The notes beneath the pieces were generated by a model that saw only the letters and a list, made by a program, of their open reading frames with translations, ran no database searches and had not been told where the DNA came from. This document shows, piece by piece, positions 1 to 6,664 of a stretch of DNA of 11,343 nucleotides; position 1 is the first letter of the stretch; every line of letters begins with the position of its first letter. Source of the DNA: Deltaproteobacteria bacterium (GTDB lineage Bacteria; Desulfobacterota; Desulfuromonadia; Geobacterales; Pseudopelobacteraceae). A program made the translations under genes and the position numbers. The stretch spans positions 1 to 11,343 of the forward strand of contig JACRCG010000254.1 in NCBI GenBank assembly GCA_016219145.1, read 5' to 3'.

Positions 1-119
1 ACAATAATCGGACGTGATCTCAAGGTTTCTAATATTTCCAGCCAGAATAAACCAGGCAAATTAGCGGGGTGAAATCTGCTACGAGGTATGTTATTATGTC
101 CGGCAGTGAGGTGCGCTGG

Positions 120-356
120 ATGCCAACAGTTTTAAGGTCTGGACCATACAGGTTTTACTTCCATAGTCACGAAACAACGGAACCACCCCATGTCCATATT
201 GACCGTGACGACCAGACAGCGAAATTCTGGCTGGCTCCTGCTGCTCTGGCATCAAGTATTGGTTTTGCCCCGCGTGAATTACGCACGATACAACTGCTTG
301 TCATACAACACAGATTAATGCTACTGGAGGCATGGAATGGGTACTTTGGCGCTTAA
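120..356 (+). CDS. DUF4160 domain protein, small
   Basis: This 78-residue protein matches the DUF4160 pattern: an MPTVL start, a Y-R-F-Y-F-H-S strand, the PPHVHI segment after a Glu, an AKFWL strand, and a C-terminal helix ending LLEAWNGYFG. The reading frame stays open upstream to a GTG at 69. I prefer ATG 120 because DUF4160 proteins normally begin MPTVLR and a GAGG at 108-111 sits eight bases before it. The gene overlaps the following DUF2442 gene by 20 bases, an arrangement often seen for this pair. The molecular function is unknown to me. The tiny size, the overlap and the recurrent pairing resemble toxin-antitoxin cassettes, but that is inference only. Family assignment is confident; role is not. 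Confidence 0.85.
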   Translation: MPTVLRSGPYRFYFHSHETTEPPHVHIDRDDQTAKFWLAPAALASSIGFAPRELRTIQLLVIQHRLMLLEAWNGYFGA

Positions 357-624
357 AGCAGACGAACGGGTCAAAAACCTCCATATTAATGATGACATAA
401 TTGCCGTTGATCTTATGGATGGAAGAAGCATATCTGTGCCGCTGATATGGTACCCCCGGCTAGCCAATGCATCGCAGAAAGCCCGTGAAAACTGGCAAAC
501 CAGCGGCGGCGGCTATGGTATCCACTGGCCGGATATCGATGAAGACCTGAGTACTGAGGGGATGTTGCGTGGTGCTCCGGCACCGATGCCTCCTAAAAAA
601 TCCAAGGCGAAAATTAACTGTTAA
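337..624 (+). CDS. DUF2442 domain protein
   Basis: This 95-residue protein has the DUF2442 layout: strands around D-I-I-A-V-D-L, the DGR-S-I-S-VPL segment at about residues 28-37, a WYPRL motif, a helix with A-S-Q-K-A-R-E-N-W, and the closing GIHWPDIDEDLS-TEGML signature near residues 61-77. The tail after about residue 80 is Pro/Lys-rich and probably disordered. A GGAGG at 326-330 precedes ATG 337 within the 3' end of the DUF4160 gene, so the two are probably translated in a coupled way. Only 22 bases separate its TAA from the next gene. DUF2442 proteins are uncharacterised beyond a small alpha/beta fold; an antitoxin-like role beside DUF4160 is a guess. Confidence 0.85.
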   Translation: MGTLALKADERVKNLHINDDIIAVDLMDGRSISVPLIWYPRLANASQKARENWQTSGGGYGIHWPDIDEDLSTEGMLRGAPAPMPPKKSKAKINC

Positions 625-646
625 TCAATAACTTACGGGAGGCTCT

Positions 647-1030
647 ATGAGACGATATGTATTCTTGACATGTGCTATAGTACTGGCGTTTTCCAACGCT
701 GCTTTTTCGGCCACCATTTCCCGTTCCACCGAAGACCAGTTGAAGCAGGTTGAACAACGCGCTGCCAAAGCGGCAGAATCAAACGTGGCGGAATATGCCA
801 GAGAATGGCTTGATGCAGCTACAGCAAGTATCACGGCGGCAAAAGCAAACGTGGCGGTTGGCCGCGAGAAAGAGGCGCTCCAGAAAATGGAACTTGCCGA
901 GACCCAGCTTAAAGCGGCCGATGCGAAGGCATCTGAAAAGGAAGTGGTCGAAAAAGTTGCTTTACGACGGGCTGAACTGAAAAAGATGGAAGCCCAGCTG
1001 GAGCGCTATCGTCAAGGGGAGGCCAACTGA
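647..1030 (+). CDS. Exported small helical coiled-coil protein (DUF4398-like)
   Basis: The 127-residue product begins with a typical Sec signal peptide: MRRY, then a hydrophobic stretch to about residue 20, with likely cleavage after A-F-S-A near residue 22. There is no lipobox cysteine at the cleavage point, so a soluble periplasmic protein is more likely than a lipoprotein. The mature part is Ala/Glu/Lys-rich and almost entirely helical, with a central W-L-D-A-A helix followed by an A-K-A-N-V-A-V-G-R turn. This resembles the helical hairpin of DUF4398 proteins, which often sit beside OmpA-like envelope proteins. A GGGAGG at 638-643 precedes the ATG. It is followed one base later by the next gene, so the two are almost certainly co-transcribed and may interact. 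Exact function is unknown. Confidence 0.72.
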   Translation: MRRYVFLTCAIVLAFSNAAFSATISRSTEDQLKQVEQRAAKAAESNVAEYAREWLDAATASITAAKANVAVGREKEALQKMELAETQLKAADAKASEKEVVEKVALRRAELKKMEAQLERYRQGEAN

Positions 1031-1031
1031 C

Positions 1032-1838
1032 ATGAAAAAAACAGCCCTCATACTGTTCGCAACCTGCTGCATTTCTGCATCCGTTTCCGGAGCGGCAGAG
1101 AAAAGCGCCATACTCTTGAAACTGGATGCTTCACGCGCAGCCGTCGAAGCGCTGGCAGGTAAAATCGGTGAAAATCGTGAAGCGGCGACTGACCTGGAGC
1201 AAGCCAGGGCTTTCCTGAAAAAAGCGACGGATGCCCACGAAAAAGGACGCCAGCTGCTTGGTTTCAGTATCGGCGGATTCGGCACTCTCAAACCGGAAGC
1301 CGAGGAGGAGATCAAGGGCTACCTGGAAATGTCCGAGCTGTCGGTTACTACCGCCGCTTCCCGCCTTGAAAAGACCCGTGCAGCCAATGAACTGGAAACC
1401 ATTGAAAAGCAGCTGACAACCGTTAAAGCCAAGGTGAAAGTGTTTGAAGACCGGAAAGCCGAACTGGAGAAGCTGAAGGCTGACGCTGCAAAATGCGCGA
1501 CGGCTGCCAGAGAAGTTGAGACGCTAAAGGCGGAAAAGATATCTTTGGCTGCCCAGGTGGAAAAATTGACGGCAGAGCGCGGCGCATCCGGAAAGAGCTC
1601 GGCTGAACAGGCTGAGCTGCAGCGAAAAAACGAGGAAATGAAGGCTGAAAAGAAACTCCTCGAAGCTCAGATAGAGAAGCAGTTGGCTGAGATAAAAGCA
1701 CTGACGTCGCAACTGGACGAAGCAAAAAAATCGGCTCGAAAAACTGAGTCTCCCGAACCGGCTGCGACTCCGCCGGCGGCTGTGGAAACGCCTTCAAAAG
1801 AGGCGGCGCCCGCCGCAGCGCCTCCGGAAAGCAAGTAA
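1032..1838 (+). CDS. Exported long coiled-coil protein with Pro/Ala-rich tail
   Basis: The 268-residue protein starts with a Sec signal peptide (MKKTALILF..., likely cleaved after S-G-A-A near residue 22). Residues 25-110 form a helical region with an internal Gly-rich turn, F-S-I-G-G-F-G, around 78-84. Residues 110-235 show strong heptad coiled-coil character (repeated L-E-K-L-K, E-I-K-A-L, L-E-A-Q-I-E-K). The last 35 residues are rich in Pro, Ala and Glu and look disordered. A single Cys lies in the coiled coil. An AGGGGAGG at 1016-1022 lies inside the end of the preceding gene, one base before this ATG, so the pair forms one unit. Related exported proteins carry a C-terminal OmpA peptidoglycan-binding domain; none is present here. 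A structural or scaffolding envelope role is inferred. Confidence 0.7.
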   Translation: MKKTALILFATCCISASVSGAAEKSAILLKLDASRAAVEALAGKIGENREAATDLEQARAFLKKATDAHEKGRQLLGFSIGGFGTLKPEAEEEIKGYLEMSELSVTTAASRLEKTRAANELETIEKQLTTVKAKVKVFEDRKAELEKLKADAAKCATAAREVETLKAEKISLAAQVEKLTAERGASGKSSAEQAELQRKNEEMKAEKKLLEAQIEKQLAEIKALTSQLDEAKKSARKTESPEPAATPPAAVETPSKEAAPAAAPPESK

Positions 1839-1872
1839 AGCATTTATTAAAACCTTAAAACGGCTGTTATCA

Positions 1873-1994
1873 CACAAAGGCACAAAGTTCACCAGGAAAA
1901 TCAGTAGATTATAAAAACGAAGAATAAAACCCTATGGGCAAGCGCCTAATCCTGCATGGCCCTCTGATTTCTTTGTGTTCTTTGTGCCTTTGTG
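1873..1994. repeat. Imperfect inverted repeat of CACAAAG units
   Basis: The left arm (1873-1904) begins CACAAAGGCACAAAG and ends AAATCAG. The right arm (1964-1994) is its imperfect reverse complement, with a perfect 15-base match between 1873-1887 and 1980-1994 and a 7-base match at the inner ends (1898-1904 with 1964-1970). Each arm is itself made of tandem 8-base units related to CACAAAGG: two clear copies on the left, three on the right. The 59-base spacer has no gene. It sits between convergent genes, where it could act as a transcription barrier, but the loop is too long and U-tracts are lacking for an ordinary intrinsic terminator. A dispersed repeat or miniature element is possible. 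Confidence 0.7.
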
Positions 1995-2021
1995 AGAGCC
2001 AACTGCTTTTTTCAGTTTTAT

Positions 2022-2243
2022 TCAGAACTGAATCTGCACCTTCTTGGCCGCTCCCTCATCTCTGATCCATAAAAGGGTCTTTCTGGCACGTGAACACCAA
2101 TCACGCACGTCTTTTTCGAAGGTCGGGCAATCCGCTAGTACCTCCAGAACATCACCCGACTTCATCTTGACCGACATGACGGTGATCTTGAGCGTTGGCT
2201 GCGGGCATTTAAGCCCTCGGGCATCCAGTTGAGAAACGGTCAT
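2022..2243 (-). CDS. TusA/SirA-family sulfur carrier protein
   Basis: The 73-residue protein has the TusA signature: LDARGLKCPQP with the sulfur-accepting Cys at residue 13 in a CPxP motif, followed by the helix of a small two-layer alpha/beta fold. Two more cysteines lie at residues 39 and 50. TusA proteins carry a persulfide on the CPxP cysteine and pass sulfur between partners (tRNA thiolation, sulfur oxidation, molybdenum cofactor enzymes). I chose ATG 2243 because an AAGGAG lies nine bases upstream; a longer in-frame TTG start at 2273 would put that ribosome site inside the gene. It lies 80 bases downstream of mvhD with no terminator visible between, so it is probably the last gene of the hydrogenase operon. 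The specific sulfur pathway is unknown. Confidence 0.85.
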   Translation of the reverse strand: MTVSQLDARGLKCPQPTLKITVMSVKMKSGDVLEVLADCPTFEKDVRDWCSRARKTLLWIRDEGAAKKVQIQF

Positions 2244-2323
2244 GACATAACTCTCCTTGTGGTTAAATTGCAATAGATAATACTGTGGGAGAGCAACGCT
2301 CGCACCCGTGCTGTAGCAAGAAT

Positions 2324-2752
2324 CTACTCTATCGCCACCGCCGGCAAGAACGGTCCCAGCCTGCGAACAGCCTCAACCGTCTCGCGGACGACCCGATTGA
2401 ACTTTTCTCCCTCGCCGGCCGAAACATAATCAAGACGGCAACGCTCTTTTTCGACACCCAGCTGTTCCAGCATCAGCATCAGCATGCTGTGGCGCTGTAA
2501 AGCACGGCAGTTGCCCTCTTTATAGTGACAGTCCCCCGGATGGCAGGCCAGAATTATAACACCATCGGCGCCTTTTACAAGTGCGGACAGAATAAACTGC
2601 GGATCAACCCTGCCGCTGCACATGAGCCGGATAACCTGGACATTGGGCGGATACACCTCCTGCATCCCGCCCGCCTTGTCGGCCCCGGCGTAGGAACACC
2701 AGTTGCAGAGAAATCCGATGATTTTGGGCTCAAAGACACTATCTGCCGTCAT
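2324..2752 (-). CDS. mvhD: MvhD-type [2Fe-2S] electron-transfer subunit
   Basis: The 142-residue protein matches the MvhD/FlpD family: a GFLCNWCSYAGAD start motif (Cys 16 and 19), an R-L-M-C-SGRVD motif (Cys 45), and the ACHPGDCHY-KEGNC stretch (Cys 70, 75, 82). These cysteines hold a [2Fe-2S] cluster. In methanogens MvhD bridges the hydrogenase (MvhAG) to HdrA and passes electrons from H2 to the flavin. Its ATG at 2752 overlaps the TGA of hdrA (ATGA), so the two are translationally coupled, in keeping with a stoichiometric complex. Length is normal for the family. The stop is TAG at 2324. Cytoplasmic; no signal or membrane segment is present. Confidence 0.93.
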   Translation of the reverse strand: MTADSVFEPKIIGFLCNWCSYAGADKAGGMQEVYPPNVQVIRLMCSGRVDPQFILSALVKGADGVIILACHPGDCHYKEGNCRALQRHSMLMLMLEQLGVEKERCRLDYVSAGEGEKFNRVVRETVEAVRRLGPFLPAVAIE

Positions 2753-4701
2753 TTCAGGACTCCTTCCATTTCGGCCATGATCTGTTCATTGGTAAAATGA
2801 TGCCCGGTAATGGCTCCGGACGGACAGGCGGCCACGCAGGTGCCGCAGCCGCAGCAGAGCACGGCGTTGATGCTGGAGGCGTTGTGTTCCGTGTCAAACG
2901 AAATGGCGCGGTAAGGGCAGACTGAAACGCAGAGATGACAGCCCGAGCAGCGGGTCTCATCCACCTCGGCGCAGATCGGCTCTATGTCGATTGTGCGGCC
3001 CGGCTGCAGCCCGGACAACAGGTGGCCGACGGCAGCCATGCCTTCCTGTATCGCTTTCTGGATATCCATCGGCTCGCGGCAGGAGCCCGCCAGGTAAACC
3101 CCTCTGATACTGCTCTGGGCCGCGTCAGTCCGGGCATGCAGCTCACGGAAAAAGCCGGATGAATCCAGGCTGACATCCAGCAGGGCTGAAAGCTGGTCTG
3201 TCCCTTCAGCCGGGATCACGGCCGGACAGAGAATCACCAGATCAGCCGGAAACGCTTCGCCTTCGGAACTGACCAGCATACTGCCGTTTGTATCCCTTGA
3301 TATCGCCAGATCGGCAATACTGCCATATCGTTTCAGCCGTGATTTACCGCTCCGGACGGCATGATTGAAGAGGGTCTGCGCCTCTTTGCCCGGCAGTACC
3401 AGTTCACGATGATAGTGCGTGATGACGGCTTCCGGAATTTTGGCTGAAATCAGATGGTTGAATTTGAAGGCGTACTGGCAGCAGATCCCGGAGCAGTAGG
3501 GCTTGTGGGCCTCATCCAGGCTTCCGACGCAGTGGATAATTGCCACCGTCCGGGGTGCCTGGCCGGCTTTGGTAACGATCTGCCCGCCGGTCGGGCCGGT
3601 GGATGACAGCAGCCTCTCGAACTGCAGGGCATCGTAGACATCCTGTAGCGTCCCCATTCCCATTCCGGCCACGTGCGCAGCATCGTACAGTCCGGAACCG
3701 CTGGCCAGTATGATGGAACCGATCCGGCGTTCAACGACCGTTTCCTGTTCCTCAAGATTGATGACATCTGCTCCCATCGGACAGGCATCCTTGCAGGCCC
3801 GGCACTCCTGCCCCTGCCAGCGAATGCAGGTGGCCTGATCCAGAAAAGGGGCATTGGGCAGAACACCGGCGAAGGTGAAATCAATCGCCTTGCGCAGGCT
3901 GACGTTGTTTTTGAATTCGTTCGTTGCCGAAGCGGGGCAGACCTCCACGCACTCACCACAGCCGATACAGTCGCGCAGCGAGACGTGACGCGGCTTCTGA
4001 CGGATTTTTGCAATGAAGTTTCCGTAGAAGCCGGTCACCTCCACCAGTTCCGACATGGTCATCAGTTCGATCCGACCGGCATGCTCGCCATGCAGCAGCT
4101 CTCCCATCAACGGCTCCAGCATGCAGGGGGCACACTCCAGAGCCGGAAACAGCTCCTCGAAACGGACCGGCAGGCCGCCGATAAAAGGGGTGCGTTCCAG
4201 CAGCGTCACCGTTCTGCCCGCCTCGGCCAGCGCCAGGGCCGCCTTCATGCCGGCCGGACCGGCTCCGATGACGAGGGCATCCGGGCAGACCTCCAGCTGT
4301 TTCTTTTCCAGCGGCAGCTGTTTTTCCACCCGGCAGACCGCCCCGTGAATCGCCCGGATGGCCTTTTGGGTCGCTACGGCCGGGTCTTCGGTAACCCAGG
4401 CGATCTGTTCGCGGATGTTGACCATCTGCATCAGGTAGGGGTTGATCCCGGCGTTTGACAGACAGCGGCGGAAGGTGCCCTCATGATCGCGCGGGGAGCA
4501 GGCCGCCACTACTACCCGATCCGGCTGTTCTGCTTTCAGGCTCTCCTCAAACTGTAGCTTGCCATCTTCCGAGCAGATAAAGTCAACCGTGGCGACGTAG
4601 TTCTGTTCCGGAAAGGATGCGGCGGCCTCAACCACCGCAGTGGCGCTGATCTTTTCGGCGATATTGCTGCCGCAGTTACAGAAATAGATACCTGTTCTCA
4701 T
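2749..4701 (-). CDS. hdrA: HdrA-like FAD/iron-sulfur electron-splitting subunit
   Basis: The 650-residue protein has the HdrA domain order. The N-terminal region carries Cys 8, 10, 43 and 68. The thioredoxin-reductase-like FAD domain has GAGPAG at 146-151. An inserted ferredoxin domain has C245-C248-C251-C255 and C292-C300-C303-C307. The SGICCQYAFK segment is near 404-413. A C-terminal 2x[4Fe-4S] ferredoxin has Cys 585/588/591/595 and 616/619/622/626. HdrA is the flavin site that bifurcates or confurcates electrons between a high- and a low-potential acceptor. The frame is open upstream to about 4785, but ATG 4701 is chosen: MRTGIYFCNCG is the usual family start, GGGAGGGGG precedes it, and it forms an ATGA overlap with the protease gene. 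All clusters are complete. HdrB and HdrC, the catalytic partners, are absent from the window. Confidence 0.94.
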   Translation of the reverse strand: MRTGIYFCNCGSNIAEKISATAVVEAAASFPEQNYVATVDFICSEDGKLQFEESLKAEQPDRVVVAACSPRDHEGTFRRCLSNAGINPYLMQMVNIREQIAWVTEDPAVATQKAIRAIHGAVCRVEKQLPLEKKQLEVCPDALVIGAGPAGMKAALALAEAGRTVTLLERTPFIGGLPVRFEELFPALECAPCMLEPLMGELLHGEHAGRIELMTMSELVEVTGFYGNFIAKIRQKPRHVSLRDCIGCGECVEVCPASATNEFKNNVSLRKAIDFTFAGVLPNAPFLDQATCIRWQGQECRACKDACPMGADVINLEEQETVVERRIGSIILASGSGLYDAAHVAGMGMGTLQDVYDALQFERLLSSTGPTGGQIVTKAGQAPRTVAIIHCVGSLDEAHKPYCSGICCQYAFKFNHLISAKIPEAVITHYHRELVLPGKEAQTLFNHAVRSGKSRLKRYGSIADLAISRDTNGSMLVSSEGEAFPADLVILCPAVIPAEGTDQLSALLDVSLDSSGFFRELHARTDAAQSSIRGVYLAGSCREPMDIQKAIQEGMAAVGHLLSGLQPGRTIDIEPICAEVDETRCSGCHLCVSVCPYRAISFDTEHNASSINAVLCCGCGTCVAACPSGAITGHHFTNEQIMAEMEGVLK

Positions 4702-5174
4702 GCCGCCCCCTCCCATTTTGTGATCTGGGCAACAATGCGCTCCACAGCCAGCGGTACCGCCGCCGCGACCCTGTCGGTAAAACACTCGCCAAAAAGGTCA
4801 AACTCAGCGGCCTCGATACCCCAGAAAGAAAACTGCTCCGGCAGCGGAACACCCGTCATTTTTCCCAGGTCATAGGCTGTTTCAAAATCGGTATCATGGC
4901 TGGAAAAGGTATTCTTGGTGGTGACAAAATCCTGCGGATCAAAGTTCCGGACTGTGCCGGGAACCGCGCCGCTCAGCATGGCATCCACCACCACAGCACG
5001 CTTGAAACCGGCCATGGCCTCCATCAGCCGGATACCTCCGGTGTGCAGCTCCGTCACGGTCAGATTCACCGTCTGCTTCAGGCGCTCTGCCACGGCATGG
5101 GCGACGGCAATTCCGACACCGTCATCGGAGAGCAGCGGGTTTCCCATCCCTATGATCACGGTTCCGGCGGTCAC
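4698..5174 (-). CDS. [NiFe]-hydrogenase maturation protease (HyaD/HycI family)
   Basis: The 158-residue protein begins with GMGNPLLSDDGVG (residues 9-21), the family signature. Probable nickel-sensing ligands are Asp 17 or 18, Asp 64 (V-V-V-DAM) and His 93 (SSHDTD), matching the Glu/Asp, Asp, His triad described for HybD. These proteases cut the C-terminal tail from the hydrogenase large subunit once the NiFe centre is inserted. The gene lies directly after mvhA, whose product carries such a tail, so MvhA is the obvious substrate. It starts with GTG at 5174 inside a GTGA overlap with the mvhA stop and ends in an ATGA overlap with hdrA. Placing the protease between the large subunit and hdrA probably ties its amount to that of the substrate. 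Cytoplasmic. Confidence 0.93.
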   Translation of the reverse strand: MTAGTVIIGMGNPLLSDDGVGIAVAHAVAERLKQTVNLTVTELHTGGIRLMEAMAGFKRAVVVDAMLSGAVPGTVRNFDPQDFVTTKNTFSSHDTDFETAYDLGKMTGVPLPEQFSFWGIEAAEFDLFGECFTDRVAAAVPLAVERIVAQITKWEGAA

Positions 5175-6664
5175 GATTTCCTCCTCATCTCCCGCAGCAG
5201 ATCGCCCCGGCTATTCCGGACTGAAACGGTCAGCGGCATCTTGCCGGGCAGAAAGTGAGTGGCGCAGGAGAAACAGGGGTCGTACAGCCGAAAAGCCATC
5301 TCGACCTTGTTGAGAATCGCCTCTTCAGGGGCGTTGCCGGTAATAAGTTTTTCGGCAGCCCGCTTGATCGACATGGAGATGGGAGCGTAGTTGTTGGTGG
5401 TGCCGACGATCATGTTGACTTTGGTCAGCACCCCCCGTCCATCGGTGACATAATGATGGGTCAGGGTGCCGCGCGGCGCTTCGACCGAACCGACGCCTTC
5501 GCCAACAAAGCGCGCCGGTTCAGGTATGTTGCGAGTTTCCGGGGATGTGATCTCTGGATCCAGCGCCAGCTCCAGCATATGCTCGGATGCGTAGAGCAGC
5601 TCGATCAGCCGGGCCCAATGCGTGGCCAGACGATGATGGATCGGCTGGTAACGGGCCGCCGTGATCCTTTTGCAGCCAAAGGTCTCGTACATGCGCTGGT
5701 ATTCGTCATTGGCCAGCGGCGTGGCCATCCCCTCGGAGACATTCAGCCGTGAGAGTGGCGTGGCGGTATAGACACCGCTCTCCATGCCGTCGATCAGCCC
5801 CTTCCAACCGACCTTTTTCAGGTAGGGATATTTCAGGTAGGTCCAGGATTCCACCCGCTCGGCAATATGTTCGCGATATTCGGATGGATGGTATTTGACG
5901 AACTCGTTCCCCTCCGGATCGACCACCCGGATCAGCCCGTCGTAGAAATTGGCCTGATTGCAGGCATCCACGGTACCCATTGAATAGGTCCGATGCAGGT
6001 ATATGTCCGAGGTCACCAGATCCAGATAAGCTGGATTCTTCAAGACAATCCTGTCGAAGATGGAGAGAGAAAAACGTGCAAATTCAACATTTTTGCGGGC
6101 GGTATCTTCGATCTGCACACGCTCTGCCTCTGTAATCGGCCGACTCCAGCCGCCAGGGATTCCGGCCACCGGATGGATCGATTTGCCCCCCAGAAAGGTA
6201 ATGATCTCGTGGTTGCGCCTGCGGCAAGCGATTACCTCTCCGGCCACCTCCAGTCCGACCTTGCGGGCCACTCCCAGAATGTTGCGCTCGGATGGCGGCG
6301 CATCCGGCCCGACGATGAAATCCGGCCCCCCCAGGGCATAGAAGTGGGTGGTATGGTCGGTGACAAAAAAAGTCATGTAGAGCAGTTCACGCAGTTTTTT
6401 TGCCACTGTAGTCGGCTCTGCTCCAAAAACGCCATCCAGAGCCTTGGTTGCCGCCAGATGATGTGCCTCAGGGCAGACTCCGCAGATCCGGTTGGTGATG
6501 ACCGGCATCTCCTCGGCCATGCGCCCGACGCAGAACTGTTCGAAACCGCGCAGTTCAGGAATCTGGAAACAGGCGTTCTCAACCACGCCGTTATCATCAA
6601 CAAAAATATCTATCCGGCCGTGCCCTTCCAGGCGGGTGATCGGGTCAATCGTGATCCGCGTCAT
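5171..6664 (-). CDS. mvhA: Group 3c [NiFe]-hydrogenase large subunit
   Basis: The 497-residue protein carries both NiFe-binding cysteine pairs: RICGVC with Cys 61 and 64 plus His 68, and DPCFSCATH with Cys 464 and 467 plus His 470. These four cysteines hold the Ni-Fe(CN)2CO centre that splits or forms H2. A 27-residue tail follows His 470, the usual site where the maturation protease cuts. The start RITIDPITRLEGHG is typical. The motif spelling and the mvhG/hdrA/mvhD neighbours fit group 3c, the cytoplasmic, bidirectional, heterodisulfide-reductase-linked class, and not the periplasmic uptake enzymes. No Sec codon is used: both C-terminal positions are Cys. The ATG overlaps the mvhG stop by ATGA. 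Confidence 0.96.
   Translation of the reverse strand: MTRITIDPITRLEGHGRIDIFVDDNGVVENACFQIPELRGFEQFCVGRMAEEMPVITNRICGVCPEAHHLAATKALDGVFGAEPTTVAKKLRELLYMTFFVTDHTTHFYALGGPDFIVGPDAPPSERNILGVARKVGLEVAGEVIACRRRNHEIITFLGGKSIHPVAGIPGGWSRPITEAERVQIEDTARKNVEFARFSLSIFDRIVLKNPAYLDLVTSDIYLHRTYSMGTVDACNQANFYDGLIRVVDPEGNEFVKYHPSEYREHIAERVESWTYLKYPYLKKVGWKGLIDGMESGVYTATPLSRLNVSEGMATPLANDEYQRMYETFGCKRITAARYQPIHHRLATHWARLIELLYASEHMLELALDPEITSPETRNIPEPARFVGEGVGSVEAPRGTLTHHYVTDGRGVLTKVNMIVGTTNNYAPISMSIKRAAEKLITGNAPEEAILNKVEMAFRLYDPCFSCATHFLPGKMPLTVSVRNSRGDLLREMRRKS

Noticed and set aside
1998..2019. AACTG/CAGTT hairpin as a terminator for the envelope genes
   Set aside because: The stem is only five bases, its loop holds the T-run, and the following U-tract is poor. 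It is too weak to call.
3450..4013. Second - strand frame inside hdrA
   Set aside because: It is out of frame with HdrA, Arg/Ser/Pro-rich, and has no motif or ribosome site.
3673..4458. Long open frame on the + strand inside hdrA
   Set aside because: It is antisense to a gene with complete HdrA motifs. The translation has no recognisable domain and is a by-product of GC-rich codon use.
5171..6664. Selenocysteine in the hydrogenase large subunit or MvhD
   Set aside because: All NiFe and Fe-S ligand positions are encoded by Cys codons and there is no in-frame TGA.
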